A stretch of DNA of 56,303 nucleotides from Longimicrobiaceae bacterium (GCA_030447645.1 JAUJOM010000021.1:1-56303), one strand, 5' to 3'. Positions 38,958-50,342 are shown, counted from the first letter of the stretch. Program-made: numbers and translations. The notes: generated by a model not told the origin, from the letters alone.

Positions 38958-39677
38958 ATGGTTCCACGGATCACACTCGACCGACAGTTTGCGCTTGCCC
39001 TCACGCTCCCGCTCACGATCATAGCCGTAAGCTGCCGTGCTGCCGCACCCGGCGTGCGGCACTTTGGCCCCGAGCGCGAGGCGGCACCAGTGCTCGCGGT
39101 CGAGTCAGTGAGCGACTCCGGCCTGTCGGTTGTGCTCCCCCGTCCTGGTCACCTGGTCGTCCTGGAGCTTCGGCCCGACGCCGCGCCACGACTGCTCTAC
39201 GCCGCCCCACCCACTGACACGCAGCCTCTGGTCGCGGGTTCGCACACGATTGCGTTTGTACCTGGCGTGGTGCTCCATAGCCAGCCGGCGCGGCTCGCGC
39301 GCCCGGTGCCGCCGCGTGGAAGGCCCGTGGTCCGCGGCCCCGTACGTGAATGCATCGTGTTCAACGAAGGTGAGATGGCACTCGATCCGACGACGGGCAC
39401 AATGGTCTCGCGCGAACGCCGAGTGTGTGGCTGGAGAGGCGGGAGCGGCTTAGGGGTACCAAACACGCCACCGCGCCCCGCGGGATCGCGCCATCTGCTG
39501 CTCTTTAGCTCGGACCATCGCGCATCGCGGGCGGCGGCTGAGGAGTTGGCGCGTCACGTTGCAGGGCTGCCGACGGGCAGCGGCCCGGAGGTGGCCGCGC
39601 AGGCGCTCGCCGATTGGCTGCTCGGCGCATACGCGAGCAGCGGGAACTGGGCAGCCGCGGTGTACGAGTTCCGCTAG
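38958..39677 (+). CDS. Hypothetical lipoprotein
   Basis: 239 residues from the ATG at 38958, with CCCGGAG ahead of it. The signal peptide ends LTIIAVSC, a clear lipobox. The N-terminal half is beta-rich (GLSVVLPRPGHLVVLELRPD, PLVAGSHTIAFVPGV), perhaps a sugar- or ligand-binding fold. The C-terminal half has an Arg/Ala-rich helix region (DHRASRAAAEELARHVAGLP). I do not recognise a family. The gene is followed by a strong terminator, so it is a single transcription unit. Confidence 0.75.
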   Translation: MVPRITLDRQFALALTLPLTIIAVSCRAAAPGVRHFGPEREAAPVLAVESVSDSGLSVVLPRPGHLVVLELRPDAAPRLLYAAPPTDTQPLVAGSHTIAFVPGVVLHSQPARLARPVPPRGRPVVRGPVRECIVFNEGEMALDPTTGTMVSRERRVCGWRGGSGLGVPNTPPRPAGSRHLLLFSSDHRASRAAAEELARHVAGLPTGSGPEVAAQALADWLLGAYASSGNWAAAVYEFR

Positions 39678-39710
39678 CGCTCGCGGGAAGAAGCGCAGGC
39701 AGTCAGCACA

Positions 39711-39745
39711 AAGAAGCCCGGCGGTTTGGCCGGGCTTCTTTGCAT
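39711..39745. terminator. Bidirectional intrinsic terminator
   Basis: Stem GAAGCCCGGC / GCCGGGCTTC with loop GGTTT, ending in TTTGC on the plus strand and AAAG before it on the other strand. It separates the converging lipoprotein and SusD genes and can stop transcription from both. Confidence 0.85.
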
Positions 39746-39761
39746 CATTTGCAGCCGCGGC

Positions 39762-41183
39762 TCAGGCCTCGCGGCTCAGGCAGAGCTGATCGCTCTGCAC
39801 GTTCGGGTTGTTCTGCTCGGCGAGCGGCACCGGAATGGTTACATCCGAGCCATAGTTGCCGCTCTTGTGCCAGGCACCCGTAGGGAAGACACTATTCGCC
39901 GGCCGGTTATACTGCCGAATGAGGCGGCGCAGGTCACCCACACGATGCCCACGGCTGAAGAGCCAGAACGCCCGTTCGCGGAAGAGCTGGTTTACGCGGG
40001 CGTCCGCGGTTCCCGCATCCGTGAGCGGTGCGAGTCCAGCCACACCTCCGCTCCCGATGCCTGTCGCCGCACGGAGCGCGTTCAGCGTGGTGAGTGCCCC
40101 CGCTGCATTCCCCGCTCGTAGCTGCGCCTCCGCCTCGATCAGCCGGGCCTCGACCCCGCTCACAATCGTCACCGGGGACTCACGTGTCGGCCAGATCATC
40201 TGCACGTGATAGGGCTGGCCGAGGTCGTCGCGCTGGTTCCTGGTCCCGCCCACGGCGGCGCACGCCGTGGTCCCGCCCACGCACACCGGCACGCGGGGAT
40301 CGTTTGCGGTGGCGAAGTTCAGGCCGTTACCACCCTCGTTGTTTCCGACGCTATAGCGGCGGGCGTTGTTGTTCAGCAGCCAGATCTGGTTGCTCTGCGT
40401 GGTCTGCGAGTGCAACATCTGGTAGCGCAAGGTCGTCGGAACCCCCGCAACCGCCGCCGCGGCATCGGCCGGGCGGTTGAGATTCATGAGGATGCGGCCG
40501 CGCGTCACCTGAAGCGCGTGGCGGACACGCAGGTCGGCGGCCGTGGTGCCGGTGACGGCAGTCAGCCCATCGTTCGCATGCCCGAGGGCACGCTCGAAGG
40601 CGGCAGTGGTGGTGATCGGGTTCCCGTACTGCTCGCGGCCTTCTACCACCGTGCTGAAGACCAGGCCGCTACAGAAGTGCTCGGCCAGCAGGTTGGCCAC
40701 GTACGCCTGCACGAAGTGCATCTCGGCCGCCTGCCAGCCCGGGGCGGACGGGTTGTACTGCGTAAACAGCTGCACAGCCTGCTCCGCGGACAGCCGCGCC
40801 CGGTGCAGCGCGCGATTGGCATCCGTGAGGAAGTTGTTCTGCGGCGTGATAACGCGCTGATCGATCTCCTGCCGTGCAATGAACGAGTCGCCGTTGATCC
40901 ACTCGTCGGCGAACAGACCGCCAAGCAGGAACATCTCGCCACCGCTGGTGGCCGTGTTCAGACGGGCCAGCGCGCCCAGGCGTACCGCGTCGGCACCCGC
41001 CTGCGATTGCACGTTGCCCGGGCTGATGATGTCCGGGTCCTCCACCGTGAGGAGGTCCGACGTACAGGCCGTCATCGGGAGGGTACCGGCGGCCAGCGCT
41101 GTAAAGATCGCCCCTCTGGCAGAGGTGCGCAGCCATGACGATGCAGTACGGAAGCTCGTGCAGGATTTCATTCGAGGTATCAT
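39762..41183 (-). CDS. SusD/RagB-family outer-membrane lipoprotein (locus 1)
   Basis: 473 residues, intact. The signal peptide ends with TLPMTAC, a lipobox. The mature start (LTVEDPDIISPGN) and the helical TPR-like body are typical of SusD homologues in this group: LHRARLSAEQAVQLF, MHFVQAYVANLLAEHFCSGL, GVEARLIEAEAQLRAGN and FRERAFWLFSRGHRVGDLRR. SusD proteins sit on the SusC barrel as a lid and bind the substrate at the cell surface. The gene starts one base after the stop of the SusC gene, so the pair is coupled. An in-frame start at 41171 is also possible. Confidence 0.94.
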   Translation of the reverse strand: MIPRMKSCTSFRTASSWLRTSARGAIFTALAAGTLPMTACTSDLLTVEDPDIISPGNVQSQAGADAVRLGALARLNTATSGGEMFLLGGLFADEWINGDSFIARQEIDQRVITPQNNFLTDANRALHRARLSAEQAVQLFTQYNPSAPGWQAAEMHFVQAYVANLLAEHFCSGLVFSTVVEGREQYGNPITTTAAFERALGHANDGLTAVTGTTAADLRVRHALQVTRGRILMNLNRPADAAAAVAGVPTTLRYQMLHSQTTQSNQIWLLNNNARRYSVGNNEGGNGLNFATANDPRVPVCVGGTTACAAVGGTRNQRDDLGQPYHVQMIWPTRESPVTIVSGVEARLIEAEAQLRAGNAAGALTTLNALRAATGIGSGGVAGLAPLTDAGTADARVNQLFRERAFWLFSRGHRVGDLRRLIRQYNRPANSVFPTGAWHKSGNYGSDVTIPVPLAEQNNPNVQSDQLCLSREA

Positions 41184-41184
41184 C

Positions 41185-44100
41185 CTAGAGGCCGAGGGTC
41201 AAACGGAACGTGAAATAGGTCGGCGGCGCAAAAGCCTGGAATGACGACGGCGCGTCGCCGGTGGTGCCGAACGCTTCGGGATCCACGCCGGTGTACTTGG
41301 TCCAGAGGATACCAAGGTTGCGCGCCGCCAGCGTAGCCGTCACGTTCCGGTTGCGCAGCAGACGACCGCCCCACTCGGCGCCCGGGGTGAACGCCAGCGC
41401 CAGCTCACGGAAGCGGAGGAAGTCACCCTCCTCGAAAAAGCCAGCCACCGTGCGGCTCGGATGCTCGCGTACCGCCACCGTCCGCGCCTGCTCCAACAGC
41501 GGGGCGTTGGGATCGATGAGGCCCTGACAGTTGTTGCGGCTCGCGCAGCGAATGCGTTCGCTGTTGTTGTAGATCAGGTGCCCACCCTTGTAGTCCACCA
41601 TGCCGGTCACGCGGATCCGGCGCTGCAACAAATCGAATCCATTGGTGATAGCCACCTCGTGGCGCGGCACCAGTAGCCGTGGAACTCAGCGGTATCGCTG
41701 ACCACGATCTCACTGATCTGGTTCGCGTTGTGGTGATGATGCCGTTGCCGTCCGTGTCCTCGAAGCCGACCAGCCGACGCGACCACCACACATTCAGCGG
41801 AAACCCTCACGCTGCTGCATAGTCGTGCCGATAGTGGGGGCACGCCGCCGAGGCTCACTAGTTCGTTGCTGTTGGTGGAGCCGTTGAGGGTGAGGTCCCA
41901 GCCGAAGGCGCGGCTCTGCACCAGCTGGGCGTTGATCAGCGCCTCCCAGCCCTGGTTGCGCACCTCGCCAAAGGTTCTCCAGGCGGGCAGTCGCGCCGGT
42001 GCCGATGGACGGTGGCAGGATCCGGCTGATGAGCGCGTCTCTGGACGACTTGTTGTAATAGGTCACTCGGTGGAAAGGAGGTCGTTCCAGAACCTGCCGT
42101 CCACGCCCGCCTCGATTTCCGTGGACTGCTCGGGCCTCAGGTTGGCATTGCCGAGGGTGCTGAACACCAGGCCCGGCACCTCACCGCTCTCACCGAGCAC
42201 TCCCGTCGCCGAGAAGAATTGCACCGCGGCGAGGGTGCCCGGCTGCACGCCCGAAGCGCCGTGGCCGCTCGGAAGCGTAGCTGGCTCAGGAGATCCGAAG
42301 CCGGGAAGAATGGCTCTTCGGAAATGACCCAGGACGCGGATAACTTCCGGATAAAAAACCGTCTTGAAGTCCGCGCCGAACGCGCTGTTTCGGTCTGACC
42401 GCACCGCACCCGTCAGGAAGAGTCGATCATGGAGGGCCACTCGTTGCTCGACGTAAGCACCCAGCGTGCGGCTCTCGTCCGTGGATTCGTCCGCGGTCTG
42501 AACCGAGCCTGATGTGACGGTGATCGCTCCCGGCGGCAGGATGCGACCAACAGCGCCGTTGCGGCTGAAGATGTTGCGGTAGAACTGCACGCCGGCGGTG
42601 GTCTGGGACTCGACGCTCTGGTTGAGCTGCCGGGTGGCCGTGGCGCCCGCATCCAGCGTGTACACGAAGAAGTTCGTGCGGTTGTCAATCTTGAAGCCCT
42701 GTTGATCCGTGACGCTGGGGCACTCGGTGAACCGGCAGAGCTGGGTGTCCAGGCGATTCGTGTAATCAAGGCCGGCGTTGCTGCGCAGGGCCAGCCACTC
42801 CTGCGGACGCCAGTTGCCGCTGACGGAGCCGATCATCCGCTCTATGGACTGGGTCGTCACCGCCTGGTAGATCTGGCGCGGTGTGAATTCCCGCCAGCCG
42901 TACAGCGTATCGCCGCCGAGTTCAGGTTGTACCTGATGCCCGGCCCGCCGTAAATATTGGCCGCGATGCCGGGCGTGCCGGAGTCATCACTTCGCGGCAG
43001 CCGCAGGTCCTGCGACGTGTAGCCGGCGCTGACCGCGATGTCGGAGTTCCCTGGCAGCGTAATGTTGAGGTTGGCCCGTCCAGTGATCTTGTTGAGCCGG
43101 TTGGGGCTCTTCCTGCTCAGGAGGAGGGATAGACCCCGCCGAAGCCAGGTACTGGCGCTCAAACTCCGGCACCTTGGTCACCGTCCTCATCCTCCACTCC
43201 CCATGCAGGAAATAGCGGACCGCCTCCGAGCCTGCGGAGCTGTAAACCGTGCTGCTGCCGGTACCCGACACCAAAGGGTGTGGACTCCGCGTCCTGCGTC
43301 AAGTTATACACGGTGACGCTGTCCTGCCTGCAAACGCCGGACGCCACTTGCGTCAGGAAGCACTGCGCCGAGATGGCTCGGTCTGGCGCGGTGGTCGTTG
43401 TCGCGGCATTAGTACCGGTCCGCCAGCCGGTGTAGGCATCCGGATACCGGTTGCGGTCCGTGATCGCCGTCTGCTCCGTGTAGTAGGTCCACTGCGGCGG
43501 ACCGGCGATGCCGCGCTTGGTTCTAATGACGATCACGCCATTGGCTGCGTCGGTGCCGTACAGGGTGGCGGCGGATGGACCGCGCACCACCTCCGATGGA
43601 CTCGATCTCCTCCGGGTTCAGGTCGCCCAGCCGACTCGGCGTGGTGCCGCCGACGCTCACCGAACTGGAGGCGGTGGCGTTCTCGGCCCGGACCCCGTCG
43701 ATGATGTAGATCAGGTTGTTCGACAGCGAGGCTCATTGCTCGTACCGCGGATGCGGATGCGTGTGCCGGCACCAGTCTGCGTGCCGGGGATGACCAGCAC
43801 GCCGGGGGCCCGCGAGGTAAGCAGGTCGGCTACGTTGGAAACGGCCGAGGTTTCCACCTCTGGTGGCCTGTACCTGGGCGATCGCATTGCCCACCTCCAT
43901 GCGACGCTGCTCCCCAGTCGCGGTCACGACGATCGGGTCCAGGGCAGTGGCCGTCGCGCAGCGCAAAGTTGAGCGTCGCCGTCTGTCCGGCGGCGACCGT
44001 AACCGGCTGCGTCCGTTCGGCATACCCCACCGTGGACACGCACAGTTGACTCACACCGCGTAGCGTGTACACGCCATCCGCGGTCTGGGCCAGGCGTCAC

Positions 44101-44202
44101 ACTGCGGTGCTGGCGTGTAGACGCCATCCGTGGTTTGAGCAAGTCTGGGACGTGCTCCACATCGCCAGCAACAAGACCAGCGGGTCTTACAAGAATGCTC
44201 AT
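41185..44202 (-). CDS. SusC/RagA-family TonB-dependent transporter (locus 1), frame-disrupted
   Basis: About 1000 residues, the normal SusC length, spread over many frames. An AGAGAGAAG ribosome site precedes the ATG at 44202 (MSILVRP, then LVLLLAMWST in the next frame). Recognisable parts are a carboxypeptidase-like stretch (GVSQLCVSTVGYAERTQPVT), the plug (TALDPIVVTATGEQRRMEVG; IESIEVVRGPSAATLYGTDA; ANGVIVIRTKRG), and barrel strands up to FTFRLTLGL at 41185. Roughly ten frame changes are needed; one lies in the signal region, where a 50-base unit is duplicated. Whether the breaks are real is unclear; SusD next to it is intact. Confidence 0.87.
44065..44140. repeat. Imperfect direct duplication in the SusC leader region
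   Basis: GTGTACACGCCATCCGCGGT at 44065 and GTGTAGACGCCATCCGTGGT at 44115 are part of a 26-base unit repeated with a period of 50 bases (22 of 26 identical). Since 50 is not a multiple of three, the duplication itself shifts the reading frame near the signal-peptide junction of the SusC gene. Confidence 0.7.
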
Positions 44203-44409
44203 TACTTCTCTCTAAGTGGTGATGTCTTAGGGCAATCGGGCGCGACGGTGATGCTTCCATGGTTGATGGTGGACGGCAGCGAGGAGACCGCGCGTCGGAG
44301 GTTAGGATGTTCGTGCCGAACGGCACTAGGGAAACAAGAGTTTTTTAACTTATCACCAATGTTATATCAGCACCCGCAGAGAGCGCAAGACGCACATGAC
44401 TGTTGAATA

Positions 44410-44450
44410 GAAATCCTCCACACCCGAGACTCCGGGTGTGGAGGATTTCT
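44410..44450. terminator. Intrinsic terminator between SusC/D loci 1 and 2
   Basis: GAAATCCTCCACACCCG, loop AGACT, CGGGTGTGGAGGATTTC: a 17-bp near-perfect stem just after the minus-strand SusD gene of locus 2, followed on that strand by TATTC. It ends the locus 2 transcript and insulates locus 1. Confidence 0.8.
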
Positions 44451-44475
44451 CTTCTCAGGCAACTCGCTTGGCCGG

Positions 44476-45783
44476 CTACGCGCTCGGAATTAGCGGATTG
44501 TTGAAGCGCTCGACGTTCGGCAGCGGAAGACACCGGGTAGCACCATACGTTCCGCCCGCTGGATTACCGTGTGTCGGTGCCGGGAACACCGTGCCCGTTG
44601 CTGGCCGGAACGGCAGATTGTAGCGGATCATGTCGCCCAGGTGGTGTCCCTCCAGGAACAACTCCCGCCGCCGCTCTCGATGACCTGGTTCATGATCTCG
44701 GTCGGGTTGCTGCTGCTGAACGCCGGCAGCGCCACTCCCGCGCGGGTGCGAAGCGCGTTGATAATTCCACCGCTGGTTCGTCTCCACCATCTGCCTCGGC
44801 GACGATCAGCTGCGCTTCCCGCCCCGTGGCGATGGGGAGGGATGTGGTGAGCGAGGCGTACTTGTTCTGCACGAAAACCCGGGTCCATCCGCGTTCGTCC
44901 TGCCGGTGTCGGTAGCCCGAACCCGGGGATCGGCCACACCACCGGTGGTCAGGTTCCGGTATTCCGGCGCGATGGACACCACCTGTCCCTGGTTGTTCTG
45001 CGCGAACACGCGGTTCTCGCCGCCCCGCGACGAGGAGGCTGTGGCGTTCCTGACGTAGTTGGTCGGAACCAGCCGGGCATCCGCGGCCTCCGCCCTCCTG
45101 CAGGTTCAACCCGCGCGCGTACGCACCCACCAGCGCCATGTTCAGGATGTCGGTGTTGCTTGACGCCCGCGCGGCATCGATGCGCGAGTGAACCGCTGCT
45201 CCGCGCGTTCGAAAAGCTTCGCTGGCGCGTCGCCAAACCACCGGGAATCAGGTTCTCGTCGAGCAGGACGCCTCGCAGAACATTTCGCCCAGGAGGACGT
45301 GACTGTACCGGAGTATGCTGCGGCGGTGGCGATCATGGAGGTACGGTTGTACCTCCGCATCCGTCAGCTTCCTCAGCTTCTTCAGAATGTTATCCGCGGA
45401 GAAGCGGGCCACGGAAACCCCAGGTGTACAGCCCGATGCCCTCACAGCTGCCGCTCGCGTACAGCGCATCACTCGGTGCGTCACGCACGACGATAGATGC
45501 GGCCGCCGTGCGGCGGTCTGCGACGCGTCGGTGAGCTCCTCACCCGCAGGCCGCTGACCACCACCTGGGCGCCGAAGGCGTGGTCGAAATCTGCACCGAT
45601 TGCCCCGTTTGAGGAGCAGCGTCGCCCTGCTGGGTCCTCGGGTGCGGCCGCCGGAATCCGGCTGGGCGCCTCCTCAAGGGCGCGGTCCAGCACACCCGCA
45701 CCCGCCACCAGCGTGGCGAAGGCAAAGCACAACAGGGCGGCGGGGACAGCCGAGCCGGTTTTCCGCTCGCTTCGACGAAGATG
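44476..45783 (-). CDS. SusD/RagB-family outer-membrane protein (locus 2), frame-disrupted
   Basis: About 435 residues when stitched. The N-terminus is near 45783 (signal-like ALLCFAFATLVAGAGVLDRA); no ATG is visible in the right place, perhaps because of the same indels seen elsewhere. Body pieces: YSHVLLGEMFCEA, IDAARASSNTDILNMALVGA, ARGLNLQEGG, VFAQNNQGQVVSIAPEYRNL, VFVQNKYASLTTSLPIATGR, EAQLIVAEA, RRRELFLEGHHLGDMIRYNL and TYGATRCLPLPNVERFNN. The order and the last motif (FLEGHHLGDMIR) are SusD-like. At least seven frame changes. A strong terminator follows. Confidence 0.78.
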
Positions 45784-45801
45784 TCTGTTTCCTGTGGTCG
45801 C

Positions 45802-48788
45802 CTAGAAGCCGAAGTTGACTGTAGCCACGAACTGCCTCAGCTGAGGCACGACATTCTGCTCCCCGCTGCGCGCTGCCACCCCCTCGCGTGCCGCCGAGGA
45901 ACAGGCCTCGGGTTCCAGGCCGGATCGCGGTCCGGATGTACAGGTTGCGCCCAGCCAGTTGATGCTCGCGCGGCGGCCCCGAACGCGCCCGCCCACCGTT
46001 CGGGGATCGTGTAGGTCGCCGAAACTTCACGGGGCTTGCTGGCTCGCGTCGTGAACCAGGCCGCTGATGTACGTTGTGCCACGCTGAATGGTTGCGAGCG
46101 CGATTTCGATCCGGAATTCCAGGGGAAGAAGTTTTCCCGGCAGCGGGCGAAGATGTTGCACCGCACGCGGTCGTTGCCGTCAGCTGGCAAAAGCCCTGCT
46201 TGAAATCCACCATCGCGTACAGGCGCAGGTTGCTGAACAGCGTCAGCGTTGCCAGACAGCATCGCGTGGAAGTGAACGCCCCTCGATCTTCGGGGTGGGC
46301 CGCCCCAGGAGAAAACAAACGGCGCGGTGGCACAGCGTACAGTTCCCCCGCGCCGTCGTCGCACATTTCCGAACCCGCTACCAGCGTACCGGCCGCGTTG
46401 AACTGCGCGTCGACAACCCTTCTCAAACCAGGAACCCACTGGATGACCCACGCGGTGCTGAGTCCCGGTGCCCGCCGAAACGAAGAAAAGTCCCTCGACG
46501 CCGAGGTCAAATCTCGTTCTCATTAGTGGCGACGCTGGGCGTAGTCCATCCTAAACGCGGAGTGGTGATCGCCTGGAGGCGAGCAACTCCACGCCCGTGT
46601 TGAATCCTGCCCGCGTTGATGAACTGCGACCGGAGAACCCCCGTCGACGGAGCGACGTCACGCAGCAGAATGGCGTCCCAGGTCCGCTGGTTGTAGTAGG
46701 TGAACTCCAGCCCAAGCCGTTCGTTCCGGGAACCGGCATCAGCCCAGCTCCACCTCCGAGCCACGTTCGGGGCCCGAGGTCCAGGTTGCCGACAGCGTTC
46801 GGCGTGACCGTACCCGTCACCCGGCCCTGTGACGGGGCTAAGGTCCGCAGGGCGGCAAAGGTCTGTGGCTGCTGGCCGGACTCGCCGTAGGCGCGCAACC
46901 GGAACTGGTTCTGAAACCAAGATTCCAGAACAGCTCTTCGCTGACCACCCAGGCGCCGCTGGGCTTCGGGTAGTAGACCAGGTCGAAGTTTTCACCAAAC
47001 GCGCTGTTGTCGTCCGCCCGGATGGCGCCGGTCGGAAGAGGCGATCCTGCCAACCGAACTGCTGCTGAACGAACACCCCGATGGTGGTGTTGCTCCGCGT
47101 AGTCTTCGCTCCCCCGCCGGGTGGATGCGGCTGACGCCCGCAGCCCCCGCGCGGGGAAGTCCTCGCCAAAAAGGCGCTCCACCCGACTCAGGTAGCGACT
47201 GTAGAACTGGGCGCCCACCGAGGTGTTCGAGATGAGGCCGGGCCGCAGGTTCGGGTTCGCCGTGCCGCGTAATCCAGGCTGCTGAACGTCACGTTCCGGG
47301 TCAGGGCATCCTTGTAGCCACGGATCTCGCCGGGCGAAAAGAAGACCTGGAAGTTGCGATCTTCGATGCGCTCCTGCCGGCTCCACGTTGTCTTCCCGGG
47401 TAGGTCCCGTCCCACGGAAAGGCGCTGTGTGAACCAGCCGAGCGGCCGGTGGGTCATCTGCACGCTGCCAGTGAACCGGTTCAAATCCTGGTAGTCCAGA
47501 TATGCGTGGTAGTACGCTTCCGGTGTGGCGCTGTAAGCCCCTGCGTGGGGTTTTCCTGCCCTGTGGCAAGCCAGGGCGATGTTCACCGGGTTGCATCAGG
47601 GCAATCGTCAGGTGGTGCCGCCGGCGCCGATTCCAGGCTCAGGTCCGTGCGCCCGCTCACGTATCCCATGCTTGTCACGATGTCGATCTTGTCGAAGGGA
47701 AGATCGACAGGTTAACGCCGCGCGTTGAGGCGGATTTCAACCGGTTGCTCGGCTCGATCCCCGTGCTCCCGCCAGCGGCTGCCCCCGGCGAAGTAGCGGA
47801 CACCCTCGGAGCCGCCGCTCACGTTGAGGTCGTACTCCTGCTGGTGTCCGGTCTGGAAGATGTCTTGCCCGTAGTTGCTCTGCAGCTGGTTGAAATCGAT
47901 GGACAGGATTTCACAGGTGGCGCAGGCGAACCATAGTTGGTCCATAAGCGCTCCTCGGGATTGGCGAAAGAGTTGGTCCCCCTGCTTGATGGTCGTTCCA
48001 CCTCGCGCGACCGATCGCGCCTTTGTAGTGATGATCTGGATCACCCGTTGGCGGCCTCGGTTCCGAACAGCGTCGCCGCCGCCGGTCCCTTGATGATCGA
48101 TGCTTTCGATGTCTTCCGGGTTGAAGTCGTTCAGCGGGAGATCGCATTGGAGCCGGATCTGAGTAGTCGGGCCGGTGGATTGGGCATTGTTCACGCGGAC
48201 GCCATCCTGTAGATCAGTGGCTCCTGCGAGAGAAAGGCTCGAGATGCCGCGGATTCGGATCCTGGAGCCGGTACGGAAACCTGGCCCGTGCCGGGCGAGA
48301 TCACCACTCCCGGTGCGCGGCCGCTGATCGGCTCCTGGAGGTTGTTGACTGGCGCGGTTACGACATCCGCCGCCTCGTTACCGAAACCGCGTTTCCAACA
48401 GTTCGCCTCCGTGCATCCCCGGCTGTACCGGTGCAACCAGCTCATCGAGCGCGACGGCTGATGCGCCCAGGGTAAAGTCGGCAGCAGCAGCTTGTCCAGC
48501 CGGGACGGTAACTTCCACCGCTCGGAGGCGGTAATCAACCAGCTCAACACGAACTCGCGTTGACCCTGCAGGTACACCCAGGCGTGTACTCACCCGAACT
48601 CCCGGTAACCACGCGGCGGTTGGTACCCGCCACGCTGACCGCTTTCCCGGAAGCGGGCGCCGTGTGCTCGCTTCCGTCACCGTCCCTCGGACTGTACCGG
48701 TCGTCTGAGCAGCAAGGTAGGTGGCAGGGGTTCCCCACATTGCCACCAGCAAGGTAACGGCAAGAACTGGCCTTACGAGATTGGTCAT
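45802..48788 (-). CDS. SusC/RagA-family TonB-dependent transporter (locus 2), frame-disrupted
   Basis: About 990 residues. The start at 48788 (MTNLVRPVLAVTLLVAMWGT) follows a strong GGAGGGATGTA ribosome site. A carboxypeptidase-regulatory-like domain (TTGTVRGTVTEASTRRPLPG; SAVALDELV), plug pieces (GRAPGVVISPGTGQ; AAATLFGTEAA region) and beta-barrel strands follow, ending LRQFVATVNFGF at 45802. More than ten frame changes. The signal peptide shares LVRP...AMW with the SusC of locus 1, showing the two are close paralogues. It is the first gene of locus 2, transcribed away from the HAD gene. Confidence 0.85.
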
Positions 48789-48904
48789 TACATCCCTCCT
48801 GAGTTGTGATGGTGCTTTCAATGGAGCAAACGAGAACGAGACGGTCCGAACGGAATTGACGTTTTCCATCTTTTCTGATGGGTACAGTGAGAGCGGCGAT
48901 CATC

Positions 48905-48918
48905 ATATCGCGCGATAT
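48905..48918. promoter_or_regulatory. Perfect 14-bp palindrome ATATCGCGCGATAT
   Basis: Self-complementary and partly repeated immediately after (ATCGCGCG). It lies in the 297-base gap between the divergent SusC (start 48788) and HAD (start 49086) genes. The size and position suit a dimeric regulator binding site. A separate hairpin GGCCCTCG...CGAGGGGCC sits at 48938-48958, and an AT-rich segment around 48970-49000 could hold the HAD promoter. Confidence 0.4.
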
Positions 48919-49085
48919 CGCGCGTTTGGGAGAAACAGGCCCTCGGAAGCGAGGGGCCGTGGGGAACAGCCGTTGTTGTTTATTGTGATAAATACGTTAC
49001 GCGCGTGCAAGGGGAAAGCGCAAGGGGGACGGCACGATTCCGGCACCGGAAGAGTTCGCAACCTATTCATTTCAACCGCACACAC

Positions 49086-49779
49086 ATGCGTCGCCTGGTC
49101 TTGTTTGATATAGATGGAACCCTATTGAAAGCCGGTGGAGCAGGGCCCGAGCTTTCCGCGATGCCCTGGTGGAGGTCTTCGGAACGCCTGGCCCGATCAA
49201 CGGGCACTCCTTCGCTGGAAAGACCGACCCGCAGATCGCCTCGGAGCTGCTCCAGGCGGCGGGCCTTGAGCACGAGCACATCACGGCGGGGCTGCCGGAG
49301 CTGTGGCGGAGCTATCTCGCACGATTGGAGCCGGAGCTGGCTTGCTCCCGCCTTCGGGTGTTGCCAGGCGTTTTCGAACTGCTCGCTCGAATCGAGCAAG
49401 GTCGCGCCGACATGGTGCTCGGCCTGCTCACCGGCAATTTGCGTGAGGGCGCCCGCTTCAAGCTGGATGCGGCGGGGATCGGCTTCCGGCGTTTTGCCGT
49501 CGGTGCATACGGATGCGACCATGCGGATCGCGCTGAGCTGCCCGCGTTAGCGGTGCAGCGCGCGGAGGAACGTACCGGAAGGCGATTTCAGCGCAAGGAG
49601 ATCGTGGTCATCGGGGATACGCCCAACGATATCGCGTGCGGCGAAGCCCTCGGTGTGCGCACGGTCGCGGTAGCGACGGGGAGCTACACCCCGGACCAGC
49701 TCGCGGCGTGCGGACGGACTACCTTTTCGCGAGCCTGGAAGACACGGACACCGTTCTGGACGCCATCTTACAGGATTGA
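49086..49779 (+). CDS. HAD-superfamily phosphatase (phosphoglycolate-phosphatase-like), frame-disrupted
   Basis: About 230 residues. The start MRRLVLFDIDGTLLKAGGAG carries HAD motif I (DxDGT). After a shift near 49160 the frame reads GHSFAGKTDPQIASELLQAA, motif II in LGLLTGNLREGARFKL, motif III/IV in FQRKEIVVIGDTPNDIACG, and a final shift near 49720 leads to DYLFASLEDTDTVLDAIL and the stop at 49779. It is a small-molecule phosphatase, substrate unknown. The next gene starts at an overlapping TTG. Confidence 0.86.
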
Positions 49780-50342
49780 TTCCTGTCACTCGCGCCGGGC
49801 GCTGGGCAGACCACCCGGCGGGTCCGGGGCTGCTCTGCCTGTTCGCCGTTCTGGAAGCGTGCGTCGTCCCGGCCCCTACGGAAGCGTTGTTTGTCGCGCT
49901 GGCCCTGGTACGGCCGACGCGATCCTGGTGGCTCGCCGCGCTGGCCACGGGGGCGTCCGGTGTGGGGAGCTTGCTCGGCTACGGAATTGGGTTTGCCCTG
50001 TGGGATCCTGTGGGGCGCCCGGTGCTCGAGTGGCTGGAGCTGACCGCAGGGTTCGATGCTGTAGGAAGGCTCTACCAGGAAAATCTTTTCGTGGCGCTGG
50101 TCACCTCCGGGTACACCCCATCCCTTATCTGCTGTATACCATCGCCGCTGGCGCGTTCGCGGTGCCGCTGCTCCCCTTCGTGGCCGGTGCCCTGGTGGGG
50201 CGTGGCATCAAGTACCTGGTGATCGGCACGCTCACTCTATCTGGGACCCACTGTCCGGAAGGTGCTGGACCGACACTTCCGGTGGATTGCCGTGATTCTC
50301 GCCGTCCTGCTACTCGCCACCCTGGTGTTTTGGCGCCGCTGA
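49776..50342 (+). CDS. DedA/SNARE-associated-like membrane protein, frame-disrupted
   Basis: About 188 residues, starting at the TTG at 49776 that overlaps the HAD stop. It shows CLFAVLEACVVPAPTEALFV, WWLAALATGASGVGSLLGYG and, after a shift near 50117, YLLYTIAAGAFAVPLLPFVA and GALVGRGIKYLVIG; a third frame gives VLDRHFRWIAVILAVLLLAT at the C-terminus. The E-x-x-x-x-P...G-x-x-x-G pattern is that of DedA/YqaA proteins, linked to membrane lipid transport or homeostasis. Shifts near 50117 and 50245. Confidence 0.8.
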
